A stretch of 64,000 nucleotides of DNA from Roseovarius sp. MMSF_3359 (GCF_030733385.1 NZ_JASHJC010000003.1:248001-312000); one strand, 5' to 3'. Counted from the stretch's first letter, positions 33,512-42,306 are shown. Made by a program: numbers and translations. The notes: generated by a model not told the origin, from the sequence alone.

Positions 33512-34564
33512 ATGCTGGAAGCCGTTTCCGATGCGGTGATTGTCGCGCTCATCGGGTTTGCCGGTGGCGGGCTTCTGGGTCTGGCGGCGCGTTTGGGGCG
33601 GTTCTGCACGCTTGGGGCCATCGAAGACTTCATGTACCAAAACAGCGATGTCCGCCTGCGCATGTGGATCCTCGCGATCGGCACGGCGGGCTTTGCCACC
33701 TTCGCCCTCGTGCTGGCCGGAGCGTTCGACCCCACGTTAACCGGTTACTACATCGCACCATTCTCGCCCCTGGCCCATGTCATCGGCGGGCTACTCTTCG
33801 GCTACGGCATGGCACTTGCGGGCAATTGCGGCTTTGGCGCGCTGGCCCGGGTCGGTGGGGGCGATCTCAGATCATTCGTCATTGTTCTCGTCATGGGCGT
33901 TTCGGCCTATGCGATGCTCTCCGGACCCTTTGCCACCACCCGCGTGGCCTTCATGGAGGCCACGTCGCTGGCGGCACAAACACGGGGCTATCCCGAACTG
34001 CTGACGCGGCTGTCGGGGCTGCCTGTCGCCTTTTGGGGGATGCTGATAAGCGGGATGATCGCCGTTTTTGCACTGTGCTCCCGCGCCTTTCTTGCGCGGC
34101 GCGGCGCCCTTTTCTGGAGCGTAGTCGTGGGGCTGGCCATCACGTCGGGCTGGGCTGGGACAACCTGGGTGGCCAATACCGGCTTCAGCGCCCAACCGAT
34201 CGTCAGTCACACGTTCACCGCCCCCACCGGTGAAACCATGCTGTTCCTGATGACCTCCAGCGCGGGCGGCCTGAGCTTTGGTGTCGGGTCTGTCTGCGGC
34301 GTGCTTGCGGGCGCCTTTTGCGGCAGCCTCATCAAAGGCCATTTCCGGTGGGAAGCCTGCGAAGACCCGCGCGAACTGCGGCGGCAGTTCCTGGGCGCGG
34401 TGCTGATGGGCTTCGGCGCGGTGATCGCCATGGGCTGCACCATCGGTCAGGGCATCTCGGCTTTTTCCGTGCTGGCCTACGGTGCGCCGCTGACTTTCGC
34501 AGCGATCTTCGCCGGCGCGGCTTTCGGTTTGCGCCAGCTTATCGAAGGGTTCGCCTCGGCCTGA
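33512..34564 (+). CDS. soxT: YeeE/YedE family transporter, second copy (SoxT-like)
   Basis: The protein has 350 residues with about nine to ten membrane segments. Conserved cysteines are in GRFCTLGAIED, AGNCGFGAL and MGCTIGQGISAF, the sulfur-relay motifs of the family. Genes of this family next to soxR are called soxT and are thought to bring sulfur compounds in, either for use or to inform SoxR. It lies 43 bases after soxR on the same strand. Confidence 0.85.
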   Translation: MLEAVSDAVIVALIGFAGGGLLGLAARLGRFCTLGAIEDFMYQNSDVRLRMWILAIGTAGFATFALVLAGAFDPTLTGYYIAPFSPLAHVIGGLLFGYGMALAGNCGFGALARVGGGDLRSFVIVLVMGVSAYAMLSGPFATTRVAFMEATSLAAQTRGYPELLTRLSGLPVAFWGMLISGMIAVFALCSRAFLARRGALFWSVVVGLAITSGWAGTTWVANTGFSAQPIVSHTFTAPTGETMLFLMTSSAGGLSFGVGSVCGVLAGAFCGSLIKGHFRWEACEDPRELRRQFLGAVLMGFGAVIAMGCTIGQGISAFSVLAYGAPLTFAAIFAGAAFGLRQLIEGFASA

Positions 34565-34587
34565 CGCGGGCCGTCACCGGCGGGCGC

Positions 34588-35664
34588 TCATCCGACAGGG
34601 ATCAGGTGATTGTCCCAGGCGACATCATGGCGCGCGATCTGTCCTCGGTGCGCGGCAGTCTCCTGCAGCACCTCCCCCACCCCGGTGGTGAACACGAAAC
34701 CCTGCCCTTGCGGCGCGACCCCGCAAATGTCGGGCGCGGTCATACGGGCCTGCATCTGCCCATCGGCACCCATCCTCCCGGCAATACCTTCGCGCGGTCC
34801 GGTAAAGGCAAGGGACCGGCCATCGCCCGCAAAAGCGACGCTGCCGACATAGCCCTGCATGTCTCGCTCCATCCCGTTGCCCATCGGGTGAAATTCGATC
34901 GACTGGCCACGACGGTGGGTTGCCACAAGGGGCGGTGTGCCCGCCGGATCACCCTGCCATTGACAGGCAACGGCAACCTGCCCGTCGCCGCTTACCGTCA
35001 GATGCCGCATCGAATTCAGGTGCCATTCTGCGGGCGGCTCCTGCTGCTCCAGCACCGTGCCGTCCAGTGACAGGTAACTCAGGTTGGGGCGCATCTCCGG
35101 CAGGTTCAGCTTGGCCCGACCCCATTCCGGATGGGTCTCGATGCCCCCATTGGCCACCACCAACGTCTCGCCATCGGGCAGCATCCGAAGATCATGCGGA
35201 CCAACCCCGGCGGAGGAAAACTCTCCCACCCGCCGAAACCCTTTCCGGCCGTCCCAGACCCCGACCATCCCGCGCGCGGCATCGTAGTCGTTTTCGCTTG
35301 TAAAAAGGTATCTGCCATCACCAGAGAAAGCGCCGTGGCCATAAAAATGCCGCCCCTCTGGCGCGTCCAGTTGCGCGGTGACCGCGTGGCGCAGGCAATC
35401 GACAACCAGGGCAAACCGCCCCGGACGTCGGGCAAAGGCCACCGCAAGGGGCGTTGTCGGGTGGGCCGCGGCGGCATGGCCCCGACCGGGCAAGGGTATC
35501 TTGAACACCGCCACCCCTAACCGGTTCAACCCGATCAAGGCAAACTCGCCCGAGGGCAACCGCGCCGCCGAAAGATAGGCCGGATCACCGGCCTCCGCCC
35601 AGCCCGGCCGGGGGGCCAGCCCTGTGGCCAGCAATCCCGCAAGGAAATGCCGCCGCGTTGTCAT
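34588..35664 (-). CDS. DUF1513 protein with Tat signal, iron-cluster associated
   Basis: The protein has 358 residues with twin-arginine signal TTRRHFLAGLLATG. The rest is a beta-propeller-like DUF1513 domain with repeated blocks such as GHGAFSGDGRYLFTSEND and GPHDLRMLPDGETLVVANGG. The function is unknown. This family usually lies last in clusters of imelysin and dihaem DUF1111 genes, as here, so a periplasmic role in iron binding or oxidation is inferred. Its ATG follows directly on the stop codon of the imelysin gene (TGA-ATG). Confidence 0.85.
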   Translation of the reverse strand: MTTRRHFLAGLLATGLAPRPGWAEAGDPAYLSAARLPSGEFALIGLNRLGVAVFKIPLPGRGHAAAAHPTTPLAVAFARRPGRFALVVDCLRHAVTAQLDAPEGRHFYGHGAFSGDGRYLFTSENDYDAARGMVGVWDGRKGFRRVGEFSSAGVGPHDLRMLPDGETLVVANGGIETHPEWGRAKLNLPEMRPNLSYLSLDGTVLEQQEPPAEWHLNSMRHLTVSGDGQVAVACQWQGDPAGTPPLVATHRRGQSIEFHPMGNGMERDMQGYVGSVAFAGDGRSLAFTGPREGIAGRMGADGQMQARMTAPDICGVAPQGQGFVFTTGVGEVLQETAAHRGQIARHDVAWDNHLIPVG

Positions 35665-36675
35665 TCAATCACCATCGAGCGCATTGAACCCCGCCGACAC
35701 CCCAAGCGCCGGGCCAAGATCCTGGTCCACGATACGGCGAATGCCGTTCAACTCGGTCAGAAGCACCTCGATCCTGAACCGCCCCTCGGGCGTCGTCACC
35801 CCGGCAAAGACCGGATCGTCCAGCGTGGTCACACTGGCGGCAAACCGGCTGAGCGCATTGTCGAGCTTCTTTTCAAGGTTGGGATTGGTGCGCGACAGGT
35901 CGAGCGCCAACCCGCCGCTGCCCGCAACGGCCTCCCCGACGAGGGTGAGGCTCAACCCGGACCGCCAGGCTTCGGCCCTTCTGGGGCGCGGTTTTTCGAG
36001 TGTCCCGAGCGGGCGACCAAACCGCATTTCGGCGGTGAATTGCAGTCCGGTCCGCGCGGATTTGTAGAGCACCTGAAGCACTTCTTCCTGCGTGCGGTAG
36101 GGCGTTTCCGGCCCCGGTGTGATCAGGCCCGGCGCATAGGCGCGCCACCCGTCCGCCAGCTCACCGGCGGTTGCGTGAATATCTGCGGCGATCACCCGCA
36201 GGAGCGCGCAGTAGCGGTCGTTACGTCCCCCGGCGAGGAGGGTGTCATCGAAGAGCAGATAGTCCAGCGCATAAAACCCCCGCGCCGCAATCGACACATC
36301 GCGATAGGCGGTGATGTCCAACGGCGTGGCGCTGTCGTCAGACAGGAGCTTGCGTAGCGCCTTCGGGGTCTTGCCCCGCGGATCCGGCCAGAAAGCAAGG
36401 GCAAAGGCGCGGTTTTCCGCCTCGGACGGGCCAAATCGAAGATGGCTGACCCGGACCCAGGACCGGAACGCAGCCTTGTAGGCGGATATCAGTTCTGGGC
36501 CGGCGCAGGAGGTATCGGCGGCTTCCGCAAGCGCACCCGTGGCATCCTCAAGCGCCTCGAAACCGGTGACGATATCCTGCTGCACGACATCCCGGATCAG
36601 GTCGGAGATTTCATCCGCCTGCACCAAGGCAGGCAGGCCAAGGCACAGCAAGAGGACAGACCAGAAACGTCTCAT
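35665..36675 (-). CDS. Imelysin family periplasmic protein, second copy
   Basis: The protein has about 336 residues with a Sec signal ending VQADE. It is an imelysin-fold helical protein; the segment AARGFYALDYLLFDD replaces the classical GxHxxE motif region. The first 31 codons of the longest frame lie in the DUF1111 gene. The ATG at 36673-36675 overlaps that gene's stop (ATGA). Imelysins are periplasmic proteins induced by iron limitation and proposed to bind iron or haem. This copy is shorter and more diverged than the one at 40043. Confidence 0.85.
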   Translation of the reverse strand: MRRFWSVLLLCLGLPALVQADEISDLIRDVVQQDIVTGFEALEDATGALAEAADTSCAGPELISAYKAAFRSWVRVSHLRFGPSEAENRAFALAFWPDPRGKTPKALRKLLSDDSATPLDITAYRDVSIAARGFYALDYLLFDDTLLAGGRNDRYCALLRVIAADIHATAGELADGWRAYAPGLITPGPETPYRTQEEVLQVLYKSARTGLQFTAEMRFGRPLGTLEKPRPRRAEAWRSGLSLTLVGEAVAGSGGLALDLSRTNPNLEKKLDNALSRFAASVTTLDDPVFAGVTTPEGRFRIEVLLTELNGIRRIVDQDLGPALGVSAGFNALDGD

Positions 36676-38216
36676 AGGCTCTCCAGAAAACGGATCAAAG
36701 CCGCGCGATCCTCCGCGGGCATGTCGACGACACTGTCGCGCTGTGCCTGAGCTTCGCCACCATGCCAAAGGACCGCCTCAAGAAGCGACCGCGCGCGCCC
36801 GTCATGCAGGAAATAGCTATGCCCCGAAACCTGCTCGGTCAGGCCGATACCCCACAGGGGCGGCGTGCGCCATTCGTACCCGGTGGCCCGTGCTTCAGGG
36901 CGGTGATCGGCAAGCCCCTCGCCCATGTCGTGCAGGAGCAGATCCGTATAAGGCCAGATCAACTGGAAACTCTGCTCGGGCTGATCCTCCAGCCGATGAG
37001 TGACATAGGCAGGCCGGTGGCAGGACGCGCAGCCGATGCTGTTGAAGATTTCCTTGCCGCGCAGCACCTGGCTGTCACCCACGTTTCGCCGGGCCGGCAC
37101 CGCCAGGTTGCGGCTGTAGAAGGTCACAAGGTCCAGCCCTTCGGCACCGATCTCGTAAACCCGCTCATCGCCGTCACCATGCGGTGCGGCCCGGCAATCC
37201 CCCTGCGCCGCGCTGCATTCGCCCCAGGGCGCGGGGAAGAGCGGATTGGAAATGCCGATGTCGCCCGCAAAGGCGCCGGCGGATTGATGCATGACCGTGG
37301 GCGCCCCGGCCTTGAGGCCGAACCGGCCCAACATGGGTTGGTCATATTCGACAGACCAGACGATGTTGGCGCGGCCCGAGATCCCATCGCCGTCGGCATC
37401 GTCCGGATCGGCATTGGCGAGGACATCCGCCGCCGGGATGGCTTCGAGCAGGCCCAGCCCGATCATCTGCGGCGCCACCCGCGGGCTGAGCATCGCGCCG
37501 GGATGCAGCGGGCCATAGCCCAGATCGGCCGCCGTGTAGGTTGGACGGCGCAGATGGGCAACCTCCCCGTCCGATAGCGGCACCTCGATCTCTTCATAGT
37601 CTATCTGCAGCCGGTATTCCGCCGCATGACCTGCCAAGCTGAAATCCTGCATCTGCGTGCCATAGACCGGGTCAGGCGATGTGGCGATGTAATCCGCGAT
37701 TTCCGCCATCCGGCCCGCATCCCCACCGGGGATCGACACCCGCAGGAACATCGAGATCGCGTTGTCGTCAGGTCCTTCTGGCGGATGGCCGCGCCCATCC
37801 TTCAGATGGCACCGCTGACAGGAGCGCGCATTGAAGAGCGGCCCCAAACCGTCTGAGGCCAGGGTCGAGGAGGGTGACGACACCCAGAGCTTGCGAAAAA
37901 GCCCGTTACCCACCTTGAAATCAAGCTCATCCGCGAAGGGCATGTTTGCCGAAGGCTGGGAAAACGCATCGGCATTGGCCCGCACACGAACCGTCGCCGC
38001 CCCGGCGGACATCTCCTCGAAGGGCTGCGGCGCGGCGAAATCCTGCGGCGGCGCCAGGACGGCGTCGACGCGGGATTGCTCGGCCTCGGTTCGGGGAATG
38101 ATCTTCAGGTGCGGCTCGTCCAGCGGGCCGGCGAAAGCGGCGGCGGGGGCCAAAAGCCCCGCCACCACCAGTGATTTACTCAGCTTCGTCCATTTTCGAG
38201 GCGTTGAGATGTGCAT
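36672..38216 (-). CDS. DUF1111 dihaem oxidoreductase (thiol oxidoreductase-like)
   Basis: The protein has about 514 residues with a signal peptide (ending AFAGP). Haem-c sites are CQRCH near residue 135 and CASCH in the C-terminal third. Similar to MauG-like dihaem proteins, members sit between imelysin genes and are thought to oxidise or process iron species in the periplasm. The start is the ATG at 38214-38216, which overlaps the end of bacterioferritin by 41 bases; the upstream frame has no signal peptide. Confidence 0.87.
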   Translation of the reverse strand: MHISTPRKWTKLSKSLVVAGLLAPAAAFAGPLDEPHLKIIPRTEAEQSRVDAVLAPPQDFAAPQPFEEMSAGAATVRVRANADAFSQPSANMPFADELDFKVGNGLFRKLWVSSPSSTLASDGLGPLFNARSCQRCHLKDGRGHPPEGPDDNAISMFLRVSIPGGDAGRMAEIADYIATSPDPVYGTQMQDFSLAGHAAEYRLQIDYEEIEVPLSDGEVAHLRRPTYTAADLGYGPLHPGAMLSPRVAPQMIGLGLLEAIPAADVLANADPDDADGDGISGRANIVWSVEYDQPMLGRFGLKAGAPTVMHQSAGAFAGDIGISNPLFPAPWGECSAAQGDCRAAPHGDGDERVYEIGAEGLDLVTFYSRNLAVPARRNVGDSQVLRGKEIFNSIGCASCHRPAYVTHRLEDQPEQSFQLIWPYTDLLLHDMGEGLADHRPEARATGYEWRTPPLWGIGLTEQVSGHSYFLHDGRARSLLEAVLWHGGEAQAQRDSVVDMPAEDRAALIRFLESL

Positions 38217-38661
38217 AGTTCTGCGGTCCGATTTTATCCAAGAGGTCGAGCTGCGTTTCCAGGAAGTCGATGTGACCTTCTTCGTCTGCGAGAAGCACGT
38301 CAAAGAGGTCTTTCGTCACATGGTCGCCCACCTCGGAGCAGTACTCCCGCGCCTCCTTGTAGAGCGCGCGCGCCTCCTGTTCGGCCGCCAGATCGCATTC
38401 CAGCGTCTCCTTGGGCGTCTGGCCGATCCGCAACGGGTCGAGCTTTTGCAGGTTCGGGTGCCCTTCAAGGAAGATGATCCGCTCCATCAGCTTGTCCGCA
38501 TGGTTCATCTCTTCGATGCTCTCTTCGCGGCTTTTCTTGGCCATATGGCCAAGGCCCCAATCTTCCTGCAGCTTGTAGTGCAGCCAATACTGGCTGATCG
38601 CGGTCAACTCACTCCGGAGAGCGCGGTTGAGGTAGTCAATGACTTTACTGTCGCCTTGCAT
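38176..38661 (-). CDS. bfr: Bacterioferritin
   Basis: The protein has 161 residues forming the four-helix ferritin bundle. Ferroxidase ligands are visible: Glu in [10 protein letters not shown], the [11 protein letters not shown] motif with Glu and His, Glu in [10 protein letters not shown] and the [11 protein letters not shown] pair. A methionine in [10 protein letters not shown] is available for haem b. It stores iron in the cytoplasm. The gene overlaps the upstream ferredoxin gene by 58 bases. An AGGA ribosome-binding site precedes the start. Confidence 0.96.
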   Translation of the reverse strand: MQGDSKVIDYLNRALRSELTAISQYWLHYKLQEDWGLGHMAKKSREESIEEMNHADKLMERIIFLEGHPNLQKLDPLRIGQTPKETLECDLAAEQEARALYKEAREYCSEVGDHVTKDLFDVLLADEEGHIDFLETQLDLLDKIGPQNYAHLNASKMDEAE

Positions 38662-38903
38662 TGTCGGTTTTCCTGTGTTGCCCGCGGGTTCAGGCCGCGG
38701 AGTTCCATGGGGACTTCCAGATTATCGTTGGTTCGCATCGTGGCAAGAAACAGCGGCATACATCCGCCGCAATCCGCAGCCTTGCCAAGGGCGCGATAGA
38801 TCTTTCCAGGGGTGATAAGGGCCTCACTGTCGGCGGCCCTCATCCAGTCGATAGCGGCGTGGATATCGTGATCTGCTATATTCTGACAGTGGCAGATGAT
38901 CAT
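38604..38903 (-). CDS. bfd: Bacterioferritin-associated ferredoxin
   Basis: The protein has 99 residues. The N-terminal 50 residues are a BFD-type 2Fe-2S domain with cysteines in MIICHCQN and DCGGCMP. The remaining half is an extension that partly overlaps the bacterioferritin start in another frame. Bfd reduces the ferric core of bacterioferritin to release iron. The ribosome-binding site GAGGAA overlaps the end of the porin gene. Confidence 0.88.
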   Translation of the reverse strand: MIICHCQNIADHDIHAAIDWMRAADSEALITPGKIYRALGKAADCGGCMPLFLATMRTNDNLEVPMELRGLNPRATQENRQCKATVKSLTTSTALSGVS

Positions 38904-38912
38904 GTCTATTCC

Positions 38913-39938
38913 TCAGAACGTGTAGGCAAAGAGTGTGCCGATGGTGTGGCTGTCTGCTCCGCCCTCATCGCCATAGCGATACCCGAGGGCGGCGGTGAAA
39001 TTCTCGAAAAGTTCAATCTCGGCCGAGACGGTGGCGAGATGATCCGTGGGCTGGCTATCGACATCCCGGAGGGAGTAGACCGCCGAGACGGTGACCGGAC
39101 CCACCGGTGCCGCAAGGCCGAGCGTGGCATAGGTGGCCGAGTTGCGCGAGCCGTCGAATTCATCGAACCACGCCACCTCTGCCAGCAGTTCCAGCGGGAA
39201 GGAGCCGGTATCAACCGCGTGGGTCAACCCGAGCACAACGCCGGTCTGATCCGCCGCATCACCGCGACCCTTGGCCTGGTGCTGCACGCCGAAGTTATAC
39301 CCGGTTTCCCCGAAGGTCCCCGAGAGTGACACCGCCACGGATTCCGGGCTGCTGGTGTTCGAGACACCACCGGCAGGAAGGCTGTTCTGCCCCCGCTCGG
39401 TACCAATCGAATCGCTCAGGATCGTGCGGTCGGCCTGGAACACCGCGAACGAAAGCTCATGCTCGCCCCCGCCCGCCGCGAAGGGGACGACGACCGCGGC
39501 ACCCAGCTTCTCGGTTATTTCATAATCTTCAGCGAAATCAACGCCATAAATGCCGGCGGCCGCATCCCATGCAGAGCCGAAGGCGGGGTTGAACTTGCCC
39601 AGAACCACCTGCGCGGGGCCGAAGTCATGCGACAGGAAGATCTCTTCGGCATAAAACCCGTGGTCTTCAAGGAAGCTGTCGTCTGTCTGGTCGATCACCT
39701 GCTCGAAAAGAAGTGTCGCATTCACCGATGTTCGGTCTGTAAAGGCAAAGGACAGGCCACCTTCGATCGTGGCGAAGGTGTTGTTGATCTCTGCCGTTGG
39801 ATCGGAGGAATCGACCGTGAAGTCGCTCTGTAACTCCACGGTGAATTCTGCCGAAAACGGCCCACTGCCCTCTTCTGCCAAAGCTGCTCCAGCCAAGCCA
39901 AAAAGCACCGCACCCGATGCCATAACTGTCGTCTTCAT
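38913..39938 (-). CDS. Outer-membrane beta-barrel porin in the iron cluster
   Basis: The protein has 341 residues with a Sec signal ending AALAEE. Alternating hydrophobic strands, many Gly/Asp turns and a C-terminal phenylalanine (LFAYTF) are typical of outer-membrane barrels of about 16 strands. No TonB box or plug domain is visible. Its location between imelysin and bfd suggests it passes iron compounds or an imelysin substrate across the outer membrane, which is an inference. Confidence 0.82.
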   Translation of the reverse strand: MKTTVMASGAVLFGLAGAALAEEGSGPFSAEFTVELQSDFTVDSSDPTAEINNTFATIEGGLSFAFTDRTSVNATLLFEQVIDQTDDSFLEDHGFYAEEIFLSHDFGPAQVVLGKFNPAFGSAWDAAAGIYGVDFAEDYEITEKLGAAVVVPFAAGGGEHELSFAVFQADRTILSDSIGTERGQNSLPAGGVSNTSSPESVAVSLSGTFGETGYNFGVQHQAKGRGDAADQTGVVLGLTHAVDTGSFPLELLAEVAWFDEFDGSRNSATYATLGLAAPVGPVTVSAVYSLRDVDSQPTDHLATVSAEIELFENFTAALGYRYGDEGGADSHTIGTLFAYTF

Positions 39939-40002
39939 TTTTTTTGCTTTCTTCGGTCAAGATGGCTGGCTTGGATAAATCTTGGCGTGCCAGATTATTG
40001 GG

Positions 40003-40029
40003 CTGCGTCCGGCAAAAAACCGGACGCAG
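40003..40029 (-). terminator. Hairpin between imelysin and porin genes
   Basis: Ten-base arms CTGCGTCCGG and CCGGACGCAG are perfect around a 7-base loop. On the minus strand the T-rich run is in the loop, not after the stem, so it is probably an intercistronic attenuator or processing site. Confidence 0.55.
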
Positions 40030-40042
40030 TTTTGGTTGTCGG

Positions 40043-41320
40043 TTACTGGAACACCGCCGTTGGGTTATCGAGGCTGTCGGAGCCTTCGAATTCGATCTGA
40101 TCGAGACCAAGTGCCGAGACGACACGTTCGATAGACCGGGTCTGGTCGATCAACCCGTTGACACCGCCCATGACCAGCGCCTCACCTGACTCATTTCCGG
40201 CTTCGAGCATCTGGTCATAGCTGAACCCGGCTTCGGCAGCCGTTTTGATCCGGCCAAGTGCCAGCATCGTGCCGGAGAGCTTGGATTGCATCTCCACGTC
40301 CAACTCGGCATCGGTCGCCGCGACAAGATCCGCAAGCGAAGCCCCAGACACGAGGGACCCGTCGATCCGGACATATTCGCCCAAATAGACGTTCTGCACG
40401 CCAAGGCCATCGTAGTAATGGCTGTTATGGGTGTTGTCCGAGAAGCAATCATGCTCTTCCTCGGGATCGTTCAGCATCAGGCCAAGGCGCATGCGCTCAC
40501 CCGCCTGCTCACCGTAAGAGAGCGACCCCATACCGGTGAGGATCGTTGCAATCCCGGCATCCTCATTGGCCGTCACTTCGGCACGGGCGTCACCACCTTC
40601 GGCCCATTGCGCCGTCATCCACTCCAGGTCGCTGACCAGCAGGTCGGTCGCCGCCTTGAGATAAGCCGCGCGGCGGTTGCAGTTTCCGCCCGTGCAGTCA
40701 TCGCCCATGGCATAATCGGTCCAGGGCCGGTTGCCAGCGCCCGCGTCATGCCCGTTAAGATCCTGACCCCAGAGCAGGAATTCGATGGCGTGGTAACCCG
40801 TCGCCACATTGGCTTCGATCCCGTCTGCCTCATGCAGCGTTTCGGCCAGGAGTTCCGGAGTGATCTGGTTTGCGTCAACCGTCGAACCCGACAAAGTAAA
40901 GGACGGGTTAGCCACCACGTTGAGCACCGCAAAAGCGTTTTCGTCGGAGGGACCGCCATAGCCAGCATCGACATAGTCAATCAGGCCCTCATCCAGCGGC
41001 CAGGCGTTCACCTTACCCTCCCAATCATCAACGATGGCATTGCCGAAACGGTAAACCTCGGTCTGCTGATAGGGGACACGCGCGGCAATCCAAGCCTCCT
41101 TGGCCCGTTGCAACGCCTCTGCGGAAGGTTGCGCGATCAACGCATCGACCGCCGCCTGCAGGGCCTTGGCGGTGGTCAGGCTGTCGGCGTATTTCGCCTC
41201 TGCGATATCCGCATAGGTTTTCAGAACCGACGCCTTGGCGACGTTTTCGCTTGCGGATGCGGCGGCGCCAAACCCGAGGCTGAGCGCCAGCACACTGCTG
41301 GCCAACGTGAGATGTTTCAT
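40043..41320 (-). CDS. Imelysin family protein (IrpA-like)
   Basis: The protein has 425 residues with a Sec signal ending ASASE. The conserved GxHxxE motif is present in TGYHAIEFLLWG, along with WPLDEG near residue 110 and a pair of helical repeats. Imelysin/IrpA proteins are periplasmic or surface iron-regulated proteins needed for growth at low iron in cyanobacteria. It follows the Cys-rich unknown gene by 12 bases and is the main imelysin of the cluster. Confidence 0.9.
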   Translation of the reverse strand: MKHLTLASSVLALSLGFGAAASASENVAKASVLKTYADIAEAKYADSLTTAKALQAAVDALIAQPSAEALQRAKEAWIAARVPYQQTEVYRFGNAIVDDWEGKVNAWPLDEGLIDYVDAGYGGPSDENAFAVLNVVANPSFTLSGSTVDANQITPELLAETLHEADGIEANVATGYHAIEFLLWGQDLNGHDAGAGNRPWTDYAMGDDCTGGNCNRRAAYLKAATDLLVSDLEWMTAQWAEGGDARAEVTANEDAGIATILTGMGSLSYGEQAGERMRLGLMLNDPEEEHDCFSDNTHNSHYYDGLGVQNVYLGEYVRIDGSLVSGASLADLVAATDAELDVEMQSKLSGTMLALGRIKTAAEAGFSYDQMLEAGNESGEALVMGGVNGLIDQTRSIERVVSALGLDQIEFEGSDSLDNPTAVFQ

Positions 41321-41332
41321 AAGTCTTTCCTT

Positions 41333-41809
41333 TTAGTGATATGTGGCGTCTTTCGGGGCGGTCTCCGCGAAACGTCTGGCTTTGATCGCCATGTGTTTCA
41401 GCGCGAAACCAAATTCTTCGGCGAGGCCCACAAGGACCGGTGCCATGTCAGGGCGCACCAGGTTGGTGGCCATCAACATCGCATCCTCGCGGGCGCCTTC
41501 GCTTGCGTAGCCAATGAAGTTGGCAAAACAGGATTCGTCCGCGCCCACGCATTTGCACGACACCCCATGTCGCATCAGCGGGCGGCGGCCGTAGCGGGCG
41601 CAAAGGCCGCTCAGCGTCTCGAACGCGGTGAGGGCCTTACGGCCTTTTTCCGGGCCGAGGGCGGTGGCGAAGTCATTCCACACCTGGGACTTGGCCTCGA
41701 CACCATCGCTCCAGAGGCGCAGGTAGAAGATCGCGCCTGCCTCGACCGGTCCGAGTTCCGAGATATGGCCCACCGGCGCGCCGCCGCGATATGAGAGCGG
41801 CGCGGTCAT
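41333..41809 (-). CDS. Unknown 158-residue Cys-rich protein next to hemP
   Basis: I do not recognise this protein. From the ATG at 41807-41809 it starts MTAPLSYRGGAPVGHISELG and has no signal peptide or membrane segment. The middle contains SCKCVGADESC, a C-x-C-x6-C cluster, with another Cys in GLCARYG, which could bind iron, haem or an Fe-S cluster. Its start codon overlaps the stop of hemP (ATGA), so the two are translated together. The long frame extending to 42058 runs across hemP and is not used. A role in haem or iron handling is inferred from context only. Confidence 0.75.
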   Translation of the reverse strand: MTAPLSYRGGAPVGHISELGPVEAGAIFYLRLWSDGVEAKSQVWNDFATALGPEKGRKALTAFETLSGLCARYGRRPLMRHGVSCKCVGADESCFANFIGYASEGAREDAMLMATNLVRPDMAPVLVGLAEEFGFALKHMAIKARRFAETAPKDATYH

Positions 41810-41973
41810 TTGGTCAAAATCAGTTTGCCGGCGCGGGTGATGCGCAAGGTATAAAGCTGATCGTCGAGCTTGATCTTCGCCAGATCGCCGCCTTTGGTCA
41901 GGTCCATCGCCTCGTAGAGAGGCAGGGTCTCTGTCGGGAAATGCCGGATTTCCTTTGCCACGCTCACCACCAT
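41806..41973 (-). CDS. hemP: HemP family haemin uptake protein
   Basis: This 55-residue protein is too short for a normal ORF cut-off. It has the HemP hallmark at its end: YTLRITRAGKLILTK, after a body with LYEAMDLTKGGDLAKIKLDD. HemP/HmuP proteins are small and usually iron-regulated; in some species they activate haem receptor genes. It overlaps the 53-codon gene upstream and the Cys-rich gene downstream, so all three appear translationally coupled. Confidence 0.88.
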   Translation of the reverse strand: MVVSVAKEIRHFPTETLPLYEAMDLTKGGDLAKIKLDDQLYTLRITRAGKLILTK

Positions 41974-42125
41974 AGTCCGCCCCATTCCCCGCGCTCGATC
42001 GCGTCGAGGCAGTTTTCAAGATTGAAGAAGGACGGCACACCGGATTCGAAGGCCGCACAGATCATTTCAAGGCGCGCTCTTCCATCGCAGCCTGGGTTAA
42101 AGCCATCGGGCGCGAGAACTATCAT
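41964..42125 (-). CDS. 53-residue leader gene of the hemP operon, unknown function
   Basis: A short gene starting MIVLAPDGFNPGCDG and ending in ERGEWGGLWW has an excellent ribosome-binding site (GGAGG, five bases before the ATG at 42123-42125). It contains three cysteines (13, 23, 39) and an aromatic tail. Its stop codon lies inside the beginning of hemP, so ribosomes finishing here could start hemP. It is the first gene behind the likely iron-regulated promoter. No known family is recognised. Confidence 0.65.
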   Translation of the reverse strand: MIVLAPDGFNPGCDGRARLEMICAAFESGVPSFFNLENCLDAIERGEWGGLWW

Positions 42126-42208
42126 CAGTACCTCCGTTTTTTGCAGAATCGTCTGATCTTGGCTCGCCCGGAATCAGCGGGATGGCTGGACAGCCATAAC
42201 TTGAGTGA

Positions 42209-42248
42209 TTTAGTAGGATATGTCAATCTGACTTTTTTAGTCGGATAT
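42209..42248 (-). promoter_or_regulatory. Promoter region of the iron operon with 13-bp direct repeats
   Basis: TTTAGTAGGATAT (42209-42221) and TTTAGTCGGATAT (42236-42248) are direct repeats 27 bp apart with one mismatch. Between them, on the minus strand, lies TTGACA (42226-42221), a consensus -35. GACT/AGTC also form a small palindrome at 42230-42242. The repeats contain the ACTAAA motif I associate, from memory, with iron-responsive boxes of Rhodobacterales. Confidence 0.55.
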
Positions 42249-42278
42249 TGAATTTGGCAGTTGTCCGCAACCATGCAA

Positions 42279-42306
42279 AAGGCCCGGCGTTTCGACGCCG
42301 GGCCTT
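42279..42306 (-). terminator. Intrinsic terminator after the FAD/GcvT dehydrogenase gene
   Basis: A 12-bp perfect stem with a four-base loop (42291-42294) is followed on the minus strand by TTTTGC once the closing T pairs are counted. It separates the dehydrogenase operon from the iron operon promoter. Confidence 0.75.

Noticed and set aside
40003..40029. Rho-independent terminator for the imelysin gene
   Set aside because: The T run on the minus strand is in the loop instead of after the stem, and the porin gene follows on the same strand; I list it as an intercistronic hairpin.
40286..41794. 502-codon frame antisense to the imelysin and Cys-rich genes
   Set aside because: Mirror-frame artefact of third-position GC; the imelysin motif is on the minus strand.
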